Source: Pseudomonas sp. PD9R
Lineage (GTDB): Bacteria; Pseudomonadota; Gammaproteobacteria; Pseudomonadales; Pseudomonadaceae
Length of the DNA: 64,000 nt
NCBI RefSeq assembly: GCF_019200975.1
Contig: NZ_JAHTMR010000012.1
Span: 62,001 to 126,000 of the forward strand
Direction: 5' to 3'
Below the pieces are notes generated by a model, which had not been told where the DNA came from, did no database searches, and saw only the letters and a program-made list of their open reading frames with translations. The translations under genes and the position numbers were made by a program. Each line of letters starts with the position of its first letter. Position 1 is the first letter of the stretch. Below are positions 16,654 through 25,417 of this stretch, in pieces.

Positions 16654-17280
16654 ATGAACTCCGTTTTTATTGTCGACGATCACCCCGTCATCCGACTTGC
16701 CGTTCGTATGTTACTGGAACACGAAGGCTACAAAGTCGTCGGTGAAACGGACAACGGGGTAGACGCCATGCAAATGGTTCGCGAATGCATGCCCGACCTG
16801 GTCATCCTCGACATCAGCATTCCCAAACTGGATGGCCTGGAAGTACTGGCGCGCTTCAACGCAATGAGCACGCCACTGAAAACTTTGGTATTAACTGCAC
16901 AATGCCCGACACTTTTTGGTATTCGCTGTATGCAGTCCGGTGCCTCCGGATATGTCTGCAAACAGGAAGAGTTAAGCGAACTGGTCAGCGCCATAAAAGC
17001 CGTATTATCAGGCTACAACTATTTCCCTAGTGAGGCACTGAACCCTGTTCGTGGCGATGAGGTGCGTTGTGCCGAGCTGGAACTGTTCAAGGCGGTGAAT
17101 GATCGAGAACTGATGGTATTGCAACTTTTTGCCCAGGGCCGCACGAACAAAGAAATTGCCAAAGGCATGTTTCTGAGCAACAAGACTGTCAGCACTTATA
17201 AAAAACGTCTTATGCAGAAACTCAAAGCCAAATCCCTGGTTGAACTCATCGAATTGGCAAAACGTAACGCATTGGTGTGA
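16654..17280 (+). CDS. RocA/BvgA/EvgA-type response regulator
   Basis: 208 residues: receiver (about 2-118; D8/D9 acidic pair, phospho-acceptor D53) and LuxR-type helix-turn-helix (about 143-203, NDRELMVLQLFAQGRTNKEIAKGMFLSNKTVSTYK in segments). The ATG begins MNSVFIVDDHP, with GGGA 8 bases upstream. It stops 8 bases before the giant kinase, so the pair is co-transcribed. Length, domain type and position by dgt suggest orthology with P. aeruginosa RocA2, whose system affects fimbriae and efflux genes. That assignment rests on memory of synteny. Confidence 0.88.
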   Translation: MNSVFIVDDHPVIRLAVRMLLEHEGYKVVGETDNGVDAMQMVRECMPDLVILDISIPKLDGLEVLARFNAMSTPLKTLVLTAQCPTLFGIRCMQSGASGYVCKQEELSELVSAIKAVLSGYNYFPSEALNPVRGDEVRCAELELFKAVNDRELMVLQLFAQGRTNKEIAKGMFLSNKTVSTYKKRLMQKLKAKSLVELIELAKRNALV

Positions 17281-17288
17281 GAGACAGG

Positions 17289-20200
17289 ATGCCCAGTCGT
17301 TTAACGGATTATCTGATACTCATGGCCGCTGGCTTATGCTTGAGCACCTCATTGCTTGCGGCGCAGAGCGTTGAAAATTACGCCTTGCTCAGTCGCTCGA
17401 CGGCCGGGCATCTGGAAGTCCAACTGGATAAATCACAACGACAATGGCTCAAGAAGAAACATGAGTTGATCCTGGGTGCCTCAGCGCCGGATTACCCCCC
17501 CTTCGACCTGACCCTCAGTGGCCATGATTACGAAGGTTTCACCGCCGATTACGCGGGCATCCTTGGCAAAGCCACCGACTTGCCCATCAAGGTCCGGCGC
17601 TTCGCTTCCCGGGGAGCGGCGATCGAGGCGCTCGAAAACGGTGAGGTCGACCTGCTCGGTACTGCCAATGGCTTCGAGGCGCGCAATGCCGGCATCGTGC
17701 TGTCGACCCCCTATGCCGTGGACCAACCCGTTCTGGTAACACGCGAAGGGGAAACCAGATCCCTGACCGATGGTCTTGCCGGCCTGCGACTGAGCATGGT
17801 GTATCACTACCTGCCGCTGGAGGAGGTCAAGGCCTTGTACCCGAAGGCGACCATCACGTCCTATCCGTCCTACCAGAATGCGATCAATGCGGTAGCCTTC
17901 GATCAGGCTGACGTGTTTCTCGGCGATACCATTTCTACCCATTACATGATCAACAAGGGCTACCTGAACAACATCCGCATGGCCAGCTTCGGCAAACACG
18001 AAGCCCACGGTTTCAGTTTCGCGGTGCACAAGAACAACCCGGAACTGCTCGGCATCATCAATGCCATGCTCATGGCCGTCCCTGTCAGCGAACGGGAAAA
18101 CATCGCCAAACGCTGGAGTGCCGGTAGCGACATTCTGCTCACTGATCACAAACTGGAACTCAGTTACGGAGAAGAACGCTGGCTGGCCCAACATCCGGTA
18201 GTGCGCGTAGTGGTCAATGAGGCACTCGCGCCACTGACGTTTTTCGACAGCGGCGGCAACTTTCGCGGGGTTGCCGCGGATTTACTTGAGCTGATCAGAT
18301 TGCGCACAGGCTTGCGGTTCGACATCCAGCGAAGCCGTAGCGACAGCGACATGATCCAGCAAATCAAAAGCAACCAGGCGGACCTGATCGCCGCGCTGCT
18401 CCCAAGCGCACAGCGGGACACGCTGCTGAATTTCAGTCGGCCCTACCTGCAAAATTCGAATGTCCTGCTGACGCGAAAAGCGCCGGACAGCCCCACCAAT
18501 CTGACGCAACTCCAGGGCAAGCGCCTGGCCATCGCCCAAGGCAATCCGCTGATGGATTATCTGCGCAGTGAATTCCCGAAGATAAAACTTATCGAAACCC
18601 CGGATACGTTCAGCGCCGTAGAGATGCTTGCCGAGGGTCAGGCAGAAGGTGCCGTAAATTCTCTGGTAATCGCCAACTACTTCATCTCATCGCGACTTTT
18701 CGAACATTCCCTCCAGATCAGCACCACCATCGGCACCGAGCAGGCGGCTTTCTCCCTGGCCACCGGACGGGACGCCAAGGAACTCAATGACATCCTCAAC
18801 AAGGCGCTACTGAGCATCGCGCCAGAAGAGCTGGGCATTATCAACAGCCGCTGGCGTGGCTATTCGGCGTCCTCGCAGAACACGTGGCGCAATTATCATC
18901 GGCTGTTCTATCAAATCGTCATTGGCGCTGGTGTGCTCCTGATGATTTCCGTGGCCTGGAATGCGTACATGCGGCGCCAGATCAACCAACGCAAAGCAGC
19001 CGAGCGGGCGCTGAACGATCAATTCGAATTCATGCGCTCACTGGTTAACGGCACGCCGCACCCGATCTATGTGCGTGATCGCCAAGGCCTGCTGCAAAGC
19101 TGCAATGACAGTTATCTGCAAGCCTTCTGTGCGAAACGCGAAGACGTCATCGGTAAAAGTGTCATGCAGGGCACCATGAGCAACGCCTTTGAAGCCCGGG
19201 AATATCAGGCCGATTACCAGCGCGTCGTGGCTGAGGGCAAGCCGCTGATTCTTGACCGTGCACTGCATATCGGTGGCCGTCGATTGACGATCTACCACTG
19301 GATTCTTCCCTACCGTGACTCAAGCGGTGAAGTGCAAGGCATCATCGGCGGCTGGATCGACATCAGCGAACGGCGGCAACTGTTCGATGACCTGCGCTGT
19401 GCGAAAGAGCGCGCCGATGAAGCCAATCGGGCCAAAAGCACGTTTCTGGCGACCATGAGCCATGAGATCCGCACCCCGATGAATGCGGTGATCGGCATGC
19501 TCGAACTGACGCTCAAGCGTATCGAACATGAGCACCCGGATCGCCCCGCCATTGATGTCGCGTACCACTCGGCGAAGGACCTGTTGGAACTGATCGGCGA
19601 CATTCTCGACATTGCCCGTATCGAATCCGGGCACTTGAGCCTGAGCCCCGAGCGTGTCAACCCGCGAGAAGTTGTAGCGTCAGTGGCTCGCATCTTCGAT
19701 GGGTTGGCCCGGCAGAAAGAACTCGAATTGCGGCTGGAATTCAACCCGGCCGATCCACCGATCGATGTGCTGCTGGACCCGCAGCGCTTCAAGCAAGTGC
19801 TGTCCAACCTGGTCAGCAATGCCATCAAGTTTACCGAGCGGGGGCAGGTCAGGATTGTCGTCGACCTGCTCCCGACTGCCGAGCCCGCTCAGGTGCAAAT
19901 GCTGTTGCAGGTAGAAGACAGCGGCATCGGGATCAGCGAGCAGGATCAGCAACGCCTGTTCGAGCCCTTCGCCCAAGCCGATAACGCCGGGCAGTCCGCC
20001 AGGGGCGGCACCGGGCTTGGCCTGGTAATCAGCCGCAGTCTATGCGAGAGGATGGGCGGCACCTTGCATCTGTGCAGTCAGCCGGGGGTCGGCACTCAAG
20101 TGCGCATTTCATTGCTGCTGCCCACATTGCCATTTGAGCCTTTGGCGGAAGTACCTGAAATGCAGATTCGCGCAGCAACAGCTTCTTTAAATGTACTGGT

Positions 20201-20930
20201 GGTCGATGACCACGCCGCCAATCGCTTGCTCATGTGTCAGCAACTGGAGTTTCTGGGCCATCGATTCAGCGTCGCGATGGATGGTCAGGCGGGGTTCGAG
20301 ACGTGGCAAACCGACGCATTCGATCTGGTGATCGCCGACTGCAACATGCCGGTCATGAACGGCTACGAACTGGTCCGAGCCATTCGCCGACATGAACAAC
20401 AGACGCAACAGCCACCGTGCACCGTTCTGGGCTTTACCGCCAACGCGCAGCCGGAAGAAATACAGCGCTGCAAACAAGCCGGAATGGACGACTGCCTGTT
20501 CAAACCCCTGACCCTGAACGCCTTGAGTCAATGGGTGGCGGGTATCGAACCCACGCCACTCACCCCGGCCTTCAGCCTTGAGGGGCTGCAAATGCTGACG
20601 GGCGGCAACCCGGCATTGAATTTGCGCTTGTTGAGCGAGCTGCTGAGCAGCAACCGCGTGGACCGGCAAGGGTTACTGGAACTGTCAGGTTCCAGCGACC
20701 CGCAGTTGTTTCTCGACATAGCCCACAAGATCAAGGGCGCTGCCCGAATCGTTCAGGCTTCGCGATTGATCGACAGCTGCGAAGCGCTCGAAACGGCCTG
20801 TCATGAGTCATTCCACGCCGACCAAGTCGCCGATTGCTGCAAGGCCATCGACCGGGCCATGCTTGAACTGGACCACGCATTGCTGCAACAAATCGGGGAA
20901 AACGACAAAAGCAGAATGACAGAGGCTTAA
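17289..20930 (+). CDS. RocS/BvgS-type unorthodox sensor kinase
   Basis: 1213 residues. In order: signal segment (about 7-28), two periplasmic solute-binding (SBP_bac_3) domains (about 45-270 and 290-525), one membrane helix (about 542-562), PAS domain (about 580-690), HisKA with H725, HATPase (about 815-930, with FEPFAQ and GGTGLGL), receiver with D1017 (ADCNMPVMNG), and HPt with H1146 (AHKIKGAAR). This is the full BvgS/EvgS/RocS phosphorelay, ready to pass phosphate to the adjacent RocA-like regulator and perhaps the receiver-only protein upstream. ATG with AGACAGG upstream, 8 bases after the regulator's stop. The ligand is unknown; amino-acid-like molecules or nicotinate are sensed by relatives. 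Confidence 0.95.
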   Translation: MPSRLTDYLILMAAGLCLSTSLLAAQSVENYALLSRSTAGHLEVQLDKSQRQWLKKKHELILGASAPDYPPFDLTLSGHDYEGFTADYAGILGKATDLPIKVRRFASRGAAIEALENGEVDLLGTANGFEARNAGIVLSTPYAVDQPVLVTREGETRSLTDGLAGLRLSMVYHYLPLEEVKALYPKATITSYPSYQNAINAVAFDQADVFLGDTISTHYMINKGYLNNIRMASFGKHEAHGFSFAVHKNNPELLGIINAMLMAVPVSERENIAKRWSAGSDILLTDHKLELSYGEERWLAQHPVVRVVVNEALAPLTFFDSGGNFRGVAADLLELIRLRTGLRFDIQRSRSDSDMIQQIKSNQADLIAALLPSAQRDTLLNFSRPYLQNSNVLLTRKAPDSPTNLTQLQGKRLAIAQGNPLMDYLRSEFPKIKLIETPDTFSAVEMLAEGQAEGAVNSLVIANYFISSRLFEHSLQISTTIGTEQAAFSLATGRDAKELNDILNKALLSIAPEELGIINSRWRGYSASSQNTWRNYHRLFYQIVIGAGVLLMISVAWNAYMRRQINQRKAAERALNDQFEFMRSLVNGTPHPIYVRDRQGLLQSCNDSYLQAFCAKREDVIGKSVMQGTMSNAFEAREYQADYQRVVAEGKPLILDRALHIGGRRLTIYHWILPYRDSSGEVQGIIGGWIDISERRQLFDDLRCAKERADEANRAKSTFLATMSHEIRTPMNAVIGMLELTLKRIEHEHPDRPAIDVAYHSAKDLLELIGDILDIARIESGHLSLSPERVNPREVVASVARIFDGLARQKELELRLEFNPADPPIDVLLDPQRFKQVLSNLVSNAIKFTERGQVRIVVDLLPTAEPAQVQMLLQVEDSGIGISEQDQQRLFEPFAQADNAGQSARGGTGLGLVISRSLCERMGGTLHLCSQPGVGTQVRISLLLPTLPFEPLAEVPEMQIRAATASLNVLVVDDHAANRLLMCQQLEFLGHRFSVAMDGQAGFETWQTDAFDLVIADCNMPVMNGYELVRAIRRHEQQTQQPPCTVLGFTANAQPEEIQRCKQAGMDDCLFKPLTLNALSQWVAGIEPTPLTPAFSLEGLQMLTGGNPALNLRLLSELLSSNRVDRQGLLELSGSSDPQLFLDIAHKIKGAARIVQASRLIDSCEALETACHESFHADQVADCCKAIDRAMLELDHALLQQIGENDKSRMTEA

Positions 20931-20978
20931 CTATGCTTGGTCGCTGAGCAGTGTGTTAACCATCATGGAGCGACCTGC

Positions 20979-23924
20979 ATGCCCACCCCACTGCGCCCGG
21001 ATCAACGGCGGTTTCCCCTGCACGTTCATATCAGCGTGATGTTCACCCTCCTGCTGTTGCTGACCGGAGTGGTGCTGGGCATTTTCAACTATCGGCAAAC
21101 CACGCAGATCATCCTGTCCAGCAGTGAAAAACTCTTCAACCGTATCGAGCAGGATGTGCGCCTGGATTTGCAGGCCACCTATGAGCCGATTCGTCATCTG
21201 TTGAGTTTGCTGGTGGACAACCCCGCAGCGCAGGCGACTGACCTTGCGCAGCGCCTGATGCTGCTCAAGCCATTCGCTCAGTCACTCAAGGACAATCCCG
21301 ATCTGGCATCGCTGTACCTGGGTTATGGCAACGGTGATTTTTTCATGGTTCGGCCACTGCGAACCTCACAGCTGAAAACACTGCTCAAGGCCCCAGAGAC
21401 GGCGGCGTATCAGGTGTGGAGCATCGAGAGGAACAACAGTGGCCAGGTTCACTCCCAATCACTGTTCTTTGATCAAAACCTCGCCCTGATCAGTCGCCAG
21501 GACAACCCTGACGATAGCTATGACCCGCGCAGCCGCGCCTGGTTTTCCAGCGCCAGCCACGATAACGATCAGATCACCACCGCACCCTACATCTTTTTCT
21601 CCACCCACAACGTCGGCACCACCCTCGCCCGGCGTAGTGGCGAGCAGGTCGTGATGGGCGCCGACCTGACCCTGGCCGAACTCAGCGCTACCCTGGCCAA
21701 ACACGTGGTGACACCGGCTACCGAGATCGTGCTGTTCGATGCTGAGGGCAATGCCATCGCTTATCCCGACAGCAGCCGACTGATCGTCGACGATCAGACT
21801 GCTCGACTGATCAAAGCCGCCGATCTGAGTCCCAGTCTGGGTGCCCTTCTGAGCAGCCCTCCAGAAGGCAATCGCCTGAATGCTGCCGGTCGCCAATGGA
21901 TTGTGGCCCGCAGCAAGATGCAGGAAGGCGGCCCCCAGGGCCTGCAACTGGCACTGCTGGTCCCGGAAGACGAGTTGCTCGCTGACGCCTATCGTATTCG
22001 CTGGCAAGGTGCGCTGATCACCTTGGCGACATTGCTGCTATGCGTGCCGCTCGGCTGGTTGACGTCGAGGCTGCTGGTCAAACCGCTGCGGGCGCTGGTA
22101 CAGGAAGCGGATGCAATTCGCAGTTTCGATTTCAACTTTCCACAGTCCCCTCGCTCTCCGGTGCTTGAAGTCGACCAGTTGAGTGTTTCAATGGCGCGCA
22201 TGAAAGACACCCTGGCGAGTTTCTTCCAGATCACTGAAAGCCTGAGTGCCGAGAACCGTTTTGCCCCGTTGCTGGAACGGGTGTTGTTTGAAACCGTGAA
22301 AATCGGCCAGGCCCAGGCCGGCCTGATCTACCTGCGTGAAGGTGACGGCGATCGCATGGAGCCTCAGGGGCTGGTCATCAATGACACCTCTGAAACCCTC
22401 TCGTCATTTGATATCCGTGGACACGCGCTTCAAGATTCGCAAAGCCCGGACTGGATGCGGCAGCTTTCGACGGCTGACAATGTGGTCAGCAATCTAGGGT
22501 TCGAACAAGCGGGGGATTTGCAGAAAGTGTTGCTGGCTCTGGCCTGCCCTCGTGTGCATCTGATCGGCATCCGCTTGCACAACCGTCATAACGAAACCGT
22601 GGGCCTGCTGGTGTTTCTGCTGGCCGATAGCGGTAACCAGAGCGACCTGGAAAAACTCCGTCCCGACCGCATTGCATTTCTGCAGGCTGTGTCCGGTGCA
22701 GCCGCCGTGAGTATCGAAAGCCAGCGTCTGCAAGCCCGACAAAAACAATTGTTGGATGCTTTCATAAAACTGCTGGCTGGCGCGATCGACGCCAAGAGTC
22801 CTTACACCGGAGGGCATTGTCAGCGAGTGCCAGAATTGACCTTGATGTTCGCTCAGGCCGCCGCGGCCAGTCAGGAGCCTGCGTTCAGCGGCTATCAACC
22901 GACGGAAGATGAATGGGAGGCGCTGCACATTGCCGCCTGGCTGCATGATTGCGGCAAAGTCACCACGCCGGAATACGTGGTCGATAAAGCCACGAAACTG
23001 GAAACCCTGAACGACCGGATACACGAAATTCGCACCCGCTTCGAAGTGCTCAAGCGCGATGCCTGGGTCAGCTACTGGCAAGGCATCGCCTTGGGCGGCG
23101 ACGAGCGACACCTGACGCAACTGCGCAATACCACGCTGGTAGAACTGGACGATGACTTTGCCTTTATTGCCCGCTGCAATCTCGGCGGCGAAGCCATGGC
23201 GGAAGCCGACCTGCAACGCCTGCGCAGCATCGGCCAACGCACCTGGACGCGAACCCTGGACGACCGACTTGGCGTGTCTTGGGAGGAGAACCGACGGCAG
23301 GCCCGCACCCCGGCCCCGACGCTGCCGGTCAGCGAATATTTACTGAGCGACAAACCCGAGCATCTGTTCGACCGTGCCGACACCGAACTGATTGCGCCGG
23401 ACAATCCTTGGGGGTTCAAACTCGATGTACCGCGCTACAAGTACAACCGCGGCGAACTCTACAACCTGAGCATTACCCGAGGCACCCTGACCAGTGAAGA
23501 GCGCTACATCATTAATCACCACATGGTGCAGACGATCTTGATGCTCAGCCACTTGCCCTTCCCCGGGCACCTGCGCAACGTCCCGGAAATCGCCGGCGGC
23601 CACCACGAAAAAATGGACGGCACCGGTTACCCCAAGCGTTTGAAGCGCGAAGACATGAGCCTGCCGGCACGAATGATGGCGATTGCCGATATTTTCGAAG
23701 CGCTGACTGCCGCCGACCGACCCTACAAGAAAGCCAAGTCCTTGAGTGAAGCGCTGAACATCATGGCCTTCATGTGCCGGGATGCCCACATCGATCCAGA
23801 ATTGTTCGGGTTATTCATCAACGCACAGATCTATTTGCAGTACGCCGAACGCTTCCTGGACCCGCAACAAATCGATGCCGTGGACCCTTCAGGCCTGCTG
23901 ATCAAGGCTGGCCTGAAAGCCTGA
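20979..23924 (+). CDS. Membrane HD-GYP phosphodiesterase with Cache, HAMP and GAF domains
   Basis: 981 residues: N-terminal membrane helix (about 14-38), Cache-type periplasmic sensor (about 40-335), second helix (about 345-365), HAMP (about 367-420), GAF (about 430-590), then HD-GYP (about 600-960). The HD motif (H656-D657, HDCGKVTTPEYVVDKATKLE) and HHEKMDGTGYP (GYP at 883-885) are intact, so c-di-GMP hydrolysis is expected. HD and GYP motifs are about 227 residues apart, against some 60-70 in compact members, which means an insertion of roughly 150 residues. It starts 48 bases after the RocS-like kinase on the same strand with GGAG upstream; the two are probably one operon. The stop abuts the convergent fRMsr stop. 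Confidence 0.93.
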   Translation: MPTPLRPDQRRFPLHVHISVMFTLLLLLTGVVLGIFNYRQTTQIILSSSEKLFNRIEQDVRLDLQATYEPIRHLLSLLVDNPAAQATDLAQRLMLLKPFAQSLKDNPDLASLYLGYGNGDFFMVRPLRTSQLKTLLKAPETAAYQVWSIERNNSGQVHSQSLFFDQNLALISRQDNPDDSYDPRSRAWFSSASHDNDQITTAPYIFFSTHNVGTTLARRSGEQVVMGADLTLAELSATLAKHVVTPATEIVLFDAEGNAIAYPDSSRLIVDDQTARLIKAADLSPSLGALLSSPPEGNRLNAAGRQWIVARSKMQEGGPQGLQLALLVPEDELLADAYRIRWQGALITLATLLLCVPLGWLTSRLLVKPLRALVQEADAIRSFDFNFPQSPRSPVLEVDQLSVSMARMKDTLASFFQITESLSAENRFAPLLERVLFETVKIGQAQAGLIYLREGDGDRMEPQGLVINDTSETLSSFDIRGHALQDSQSPDWMRQLSTADNVVSNLGFEQAGDLQKVLLALACPRVHLIGIRLHNRHNETVGLLVFLLADSGNQSDLEKLRPDRIAFLQAVSGAAAVSIESQRLQARQKQLLDAFIKLLAGAIDAKSPYTGGHCQRVPELTLMFAQAAAASQEPAFSGYQPTEDEWEALHIAAWLHDCGKVTTPEYVVDKATKLETLNDRIHEIRTRFEVLKRDAWVSYWQGIALGGDERHLTQLRNTTLVELDDDFAFIARCNLGGEAMAEADLQRLRSIGQRTWTRTLDDRLGVSWEENRRQARTPAPTLPVSEYLLSDKPEHLFDRADTELIAPDNPWGFKLDVPRYKYNRGELYNLSITRGTLTSEERYIINHHMVQTILMLSHLPFPGHLRNVPEIAGGHHEKMDGTGYPKRLKREDMSLPARMMAIADIFEALTAADRPYKKAKSLSEALNIMAFMCRDAHIDPELFGLFINAQIYLQYAERFLDPQQIDAVDPSGLLIKAGLKA

Positions 23925-24407
23925 TCAGCAATCGGTCAAGCGCAGGAAAATCGCCGCGAGTTGCTCGATACCGGCCTGATCCTGCGCGGTGAACCGCGCC
24001 AGTTTCGGGCTGTCGAGGTCCAGCACGCCGATCAGTCGACCGTCCTTGACCAACGGCACCACCAATTCGCTGTTCGATGCGCTGTCACAGGCGATGTGCC
24101 CAGGAAACGCATGCACGTCTTCGACCAATTGAGTCTGCAAGGCCGCCGCCGCCGCGCCGCAAACACCCCGGCCGAACGGAATCCGGACACACGCGATCTG
24201 CCCCTGGAACGGGCCAAGCACCAACTCTTCATTGCGATTGAGGTAGAAACCGGCCCAGTTCAGATCATCGAGCTGATTGAACAGGAACGCCGAAAACTGC
24301 GCAGCGTTGGCGATGAAATCACGCTCGTCCGCCAGCAGAGACTCCAGCTGCGCGTGCAGCATGCCGTAGCCTTCGAGGCCCTGGCCGCTCTTTTGTAAAT
24401 CGATCAT
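23925..24407 (-). CDS. msrC: Free methionine-(R)-sulfoxide reductase (GAF-domain fRMsr)
   Basis: 160 residues, a single GAF domain. Three cysteines occur with the spacing of the fRMsr family: ACVRIPFGRGVC (10 apart) and HIAC a further 24 on, matching C84/C94/C118 of E. coli YebR. The enzyme reduces free methionine-R-sulfoxide with thioredoxin as electron source in the cytoplasm. The ATG at 24407 overlaps the stop of the AAA+ gene by 4 bases, so it is translationally coupled. A longer frame exists upstream, but its sequence is not GAF-like. The stop codon abuts that of the HD-GYP gene. Confidence 0.9.
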   Translation of the reverse strand: MIDLQKSGQGLEGYGMLHAQLESLLADERDFIANAAQFSAFLFNQLDDLNWAGFYLNRNEELVLGPFQGQIACVRIPFGRGVCGAAAAALQTQLVEDVHAFPGHIACDSASNSELVVPLVKDGRLIGVLDLDSPKLARFTAQDQAGIEQLAAIFLRLTDC

Positions 24408-25294
24408 GCCTTGTGCTCCAACAGTTTCAGCCCGACCCAATAGCGGGCAAATTGATACGCGCAACGTCCGTTCCGGTTGCCGCGCCCCGTGGCCCAACGC
24501 ACCGCGAGGATGTCCAGCTCTTCGGTGCGTTGCCACGTGAGGCCGGCCTTGTCGGCCAATTGCCCGATCCAGTGTTCGACGACGTTGAGGAAGTGTTCCT
24601 GGGTAAACGGATAAAACGACAGCCAGAGACCGAAACGGTCCGACAGCGCGATCTTGTCTTCCACCGCTTCGCTCGGGTGCAGCTCACCGTCGACCCGTTT
24701 CCAGTTTTCGTTATCGCTTTCTTTCTCCGGCACCAGGTGGCGACGGTTGGAAGTGGCGTACAGCAACACATTGTCCGGTGCCTGTTCGAGCGAACCGTCA
24801 AGCACGCTCTTGAGCACGCGATAGTCGCCTTCGCCGGACTCGAACGACAGGTCATCGCAAAACAACACGAAGCGTTGCGGCATCTTGGCGATCTGTTCGA
24901 CCACCCTCGGCAAGTCAGCCAGGTGATCGCGTTCGATCTCGATCAGGCGCAAACCGGCTTTGGCATGCTCGGCCAGCAGCGCGCGGACCAACGACGATTT
25001 ACCGGTACCGCGCGAGCCCCAGAGCAGCGCGTGATTGGCCGGCATGCCGTCGAGAAACTGTTGCGTATTGCGCCCCAGTTGTTCCACTTGCCGGTCGACG
25101 CCGATCAGGTCGGACAAACGCATGTCGAGGCTGACCTCCAGCGGCAGCAGAAAGCCGCTGCGGCCCTCGCGCTGCCAGCGCGCGGCCAGGCTTTGAGTCC
25201 AGTCGATGGCTTGCCGAGGGGCTGGCAGCAGCGGTTCGATGCGCGCCAAAACGGCATCGGCGCGTTCAAGAAAAGCATTCAATCGGGAATCCAC
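24404..25294 (-). CDS. AAA+ ATP-binding protein (DUF815 family)
   Basis: 296 residues. Walker A is GSRGTGKSS (about 93-101), Walker B FVLFCDDLSF (about 143-152), and a sensor-1-like LLYATSNRRHL follows (about 178-188). The DUF815 family consists of AAA+ ATPases of uncertain role. An N-terminal region of about 75 residues precedes the ATPase core. It is the first gene of a two-gene operon with fRMsr, overlapping by 4 bases, and is divergent from the SagS-like kinase across 123 bases. Confidence 0.88.
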   Translation of the reverse strand: MDSRLNAFLERADAVLARIEPLLPAPRQAIDWTQSLAARWQREGRSGFLLPLEVSLDMRLSDLIGVDRQVEQLGRNTQQFLDGMPANHALLWGSRGTGKSSLVRALLAEHAKAGLRLIEIERDHLADLPRVVEQIAKMPQRFVLFCDDLSFESGEGDYRVLKSVLDGSLEQAPDNVLLYATSNRRHLVPEKESDNENWKRVDGELHPSEAVEDKIALSDRFGLWLSFYPFTQEHFLNVVEHWIGQLADKAGLTWQRTEELDILAVRWATGRGNRNGRCAYQFARYWVGLKLLEHKA

Positions 25295-25417
25295 GTCTTC
25301 TCCTCGGGCACGTTCACAGTAATGATGGCGATGCAGCGACGAAACATAGCGTTCGATGTGCGGTCAGCCCCTCGTGCAAGGGCTCGCGAGAACATCGGCA
25401 TCCATGCATGATCGACT

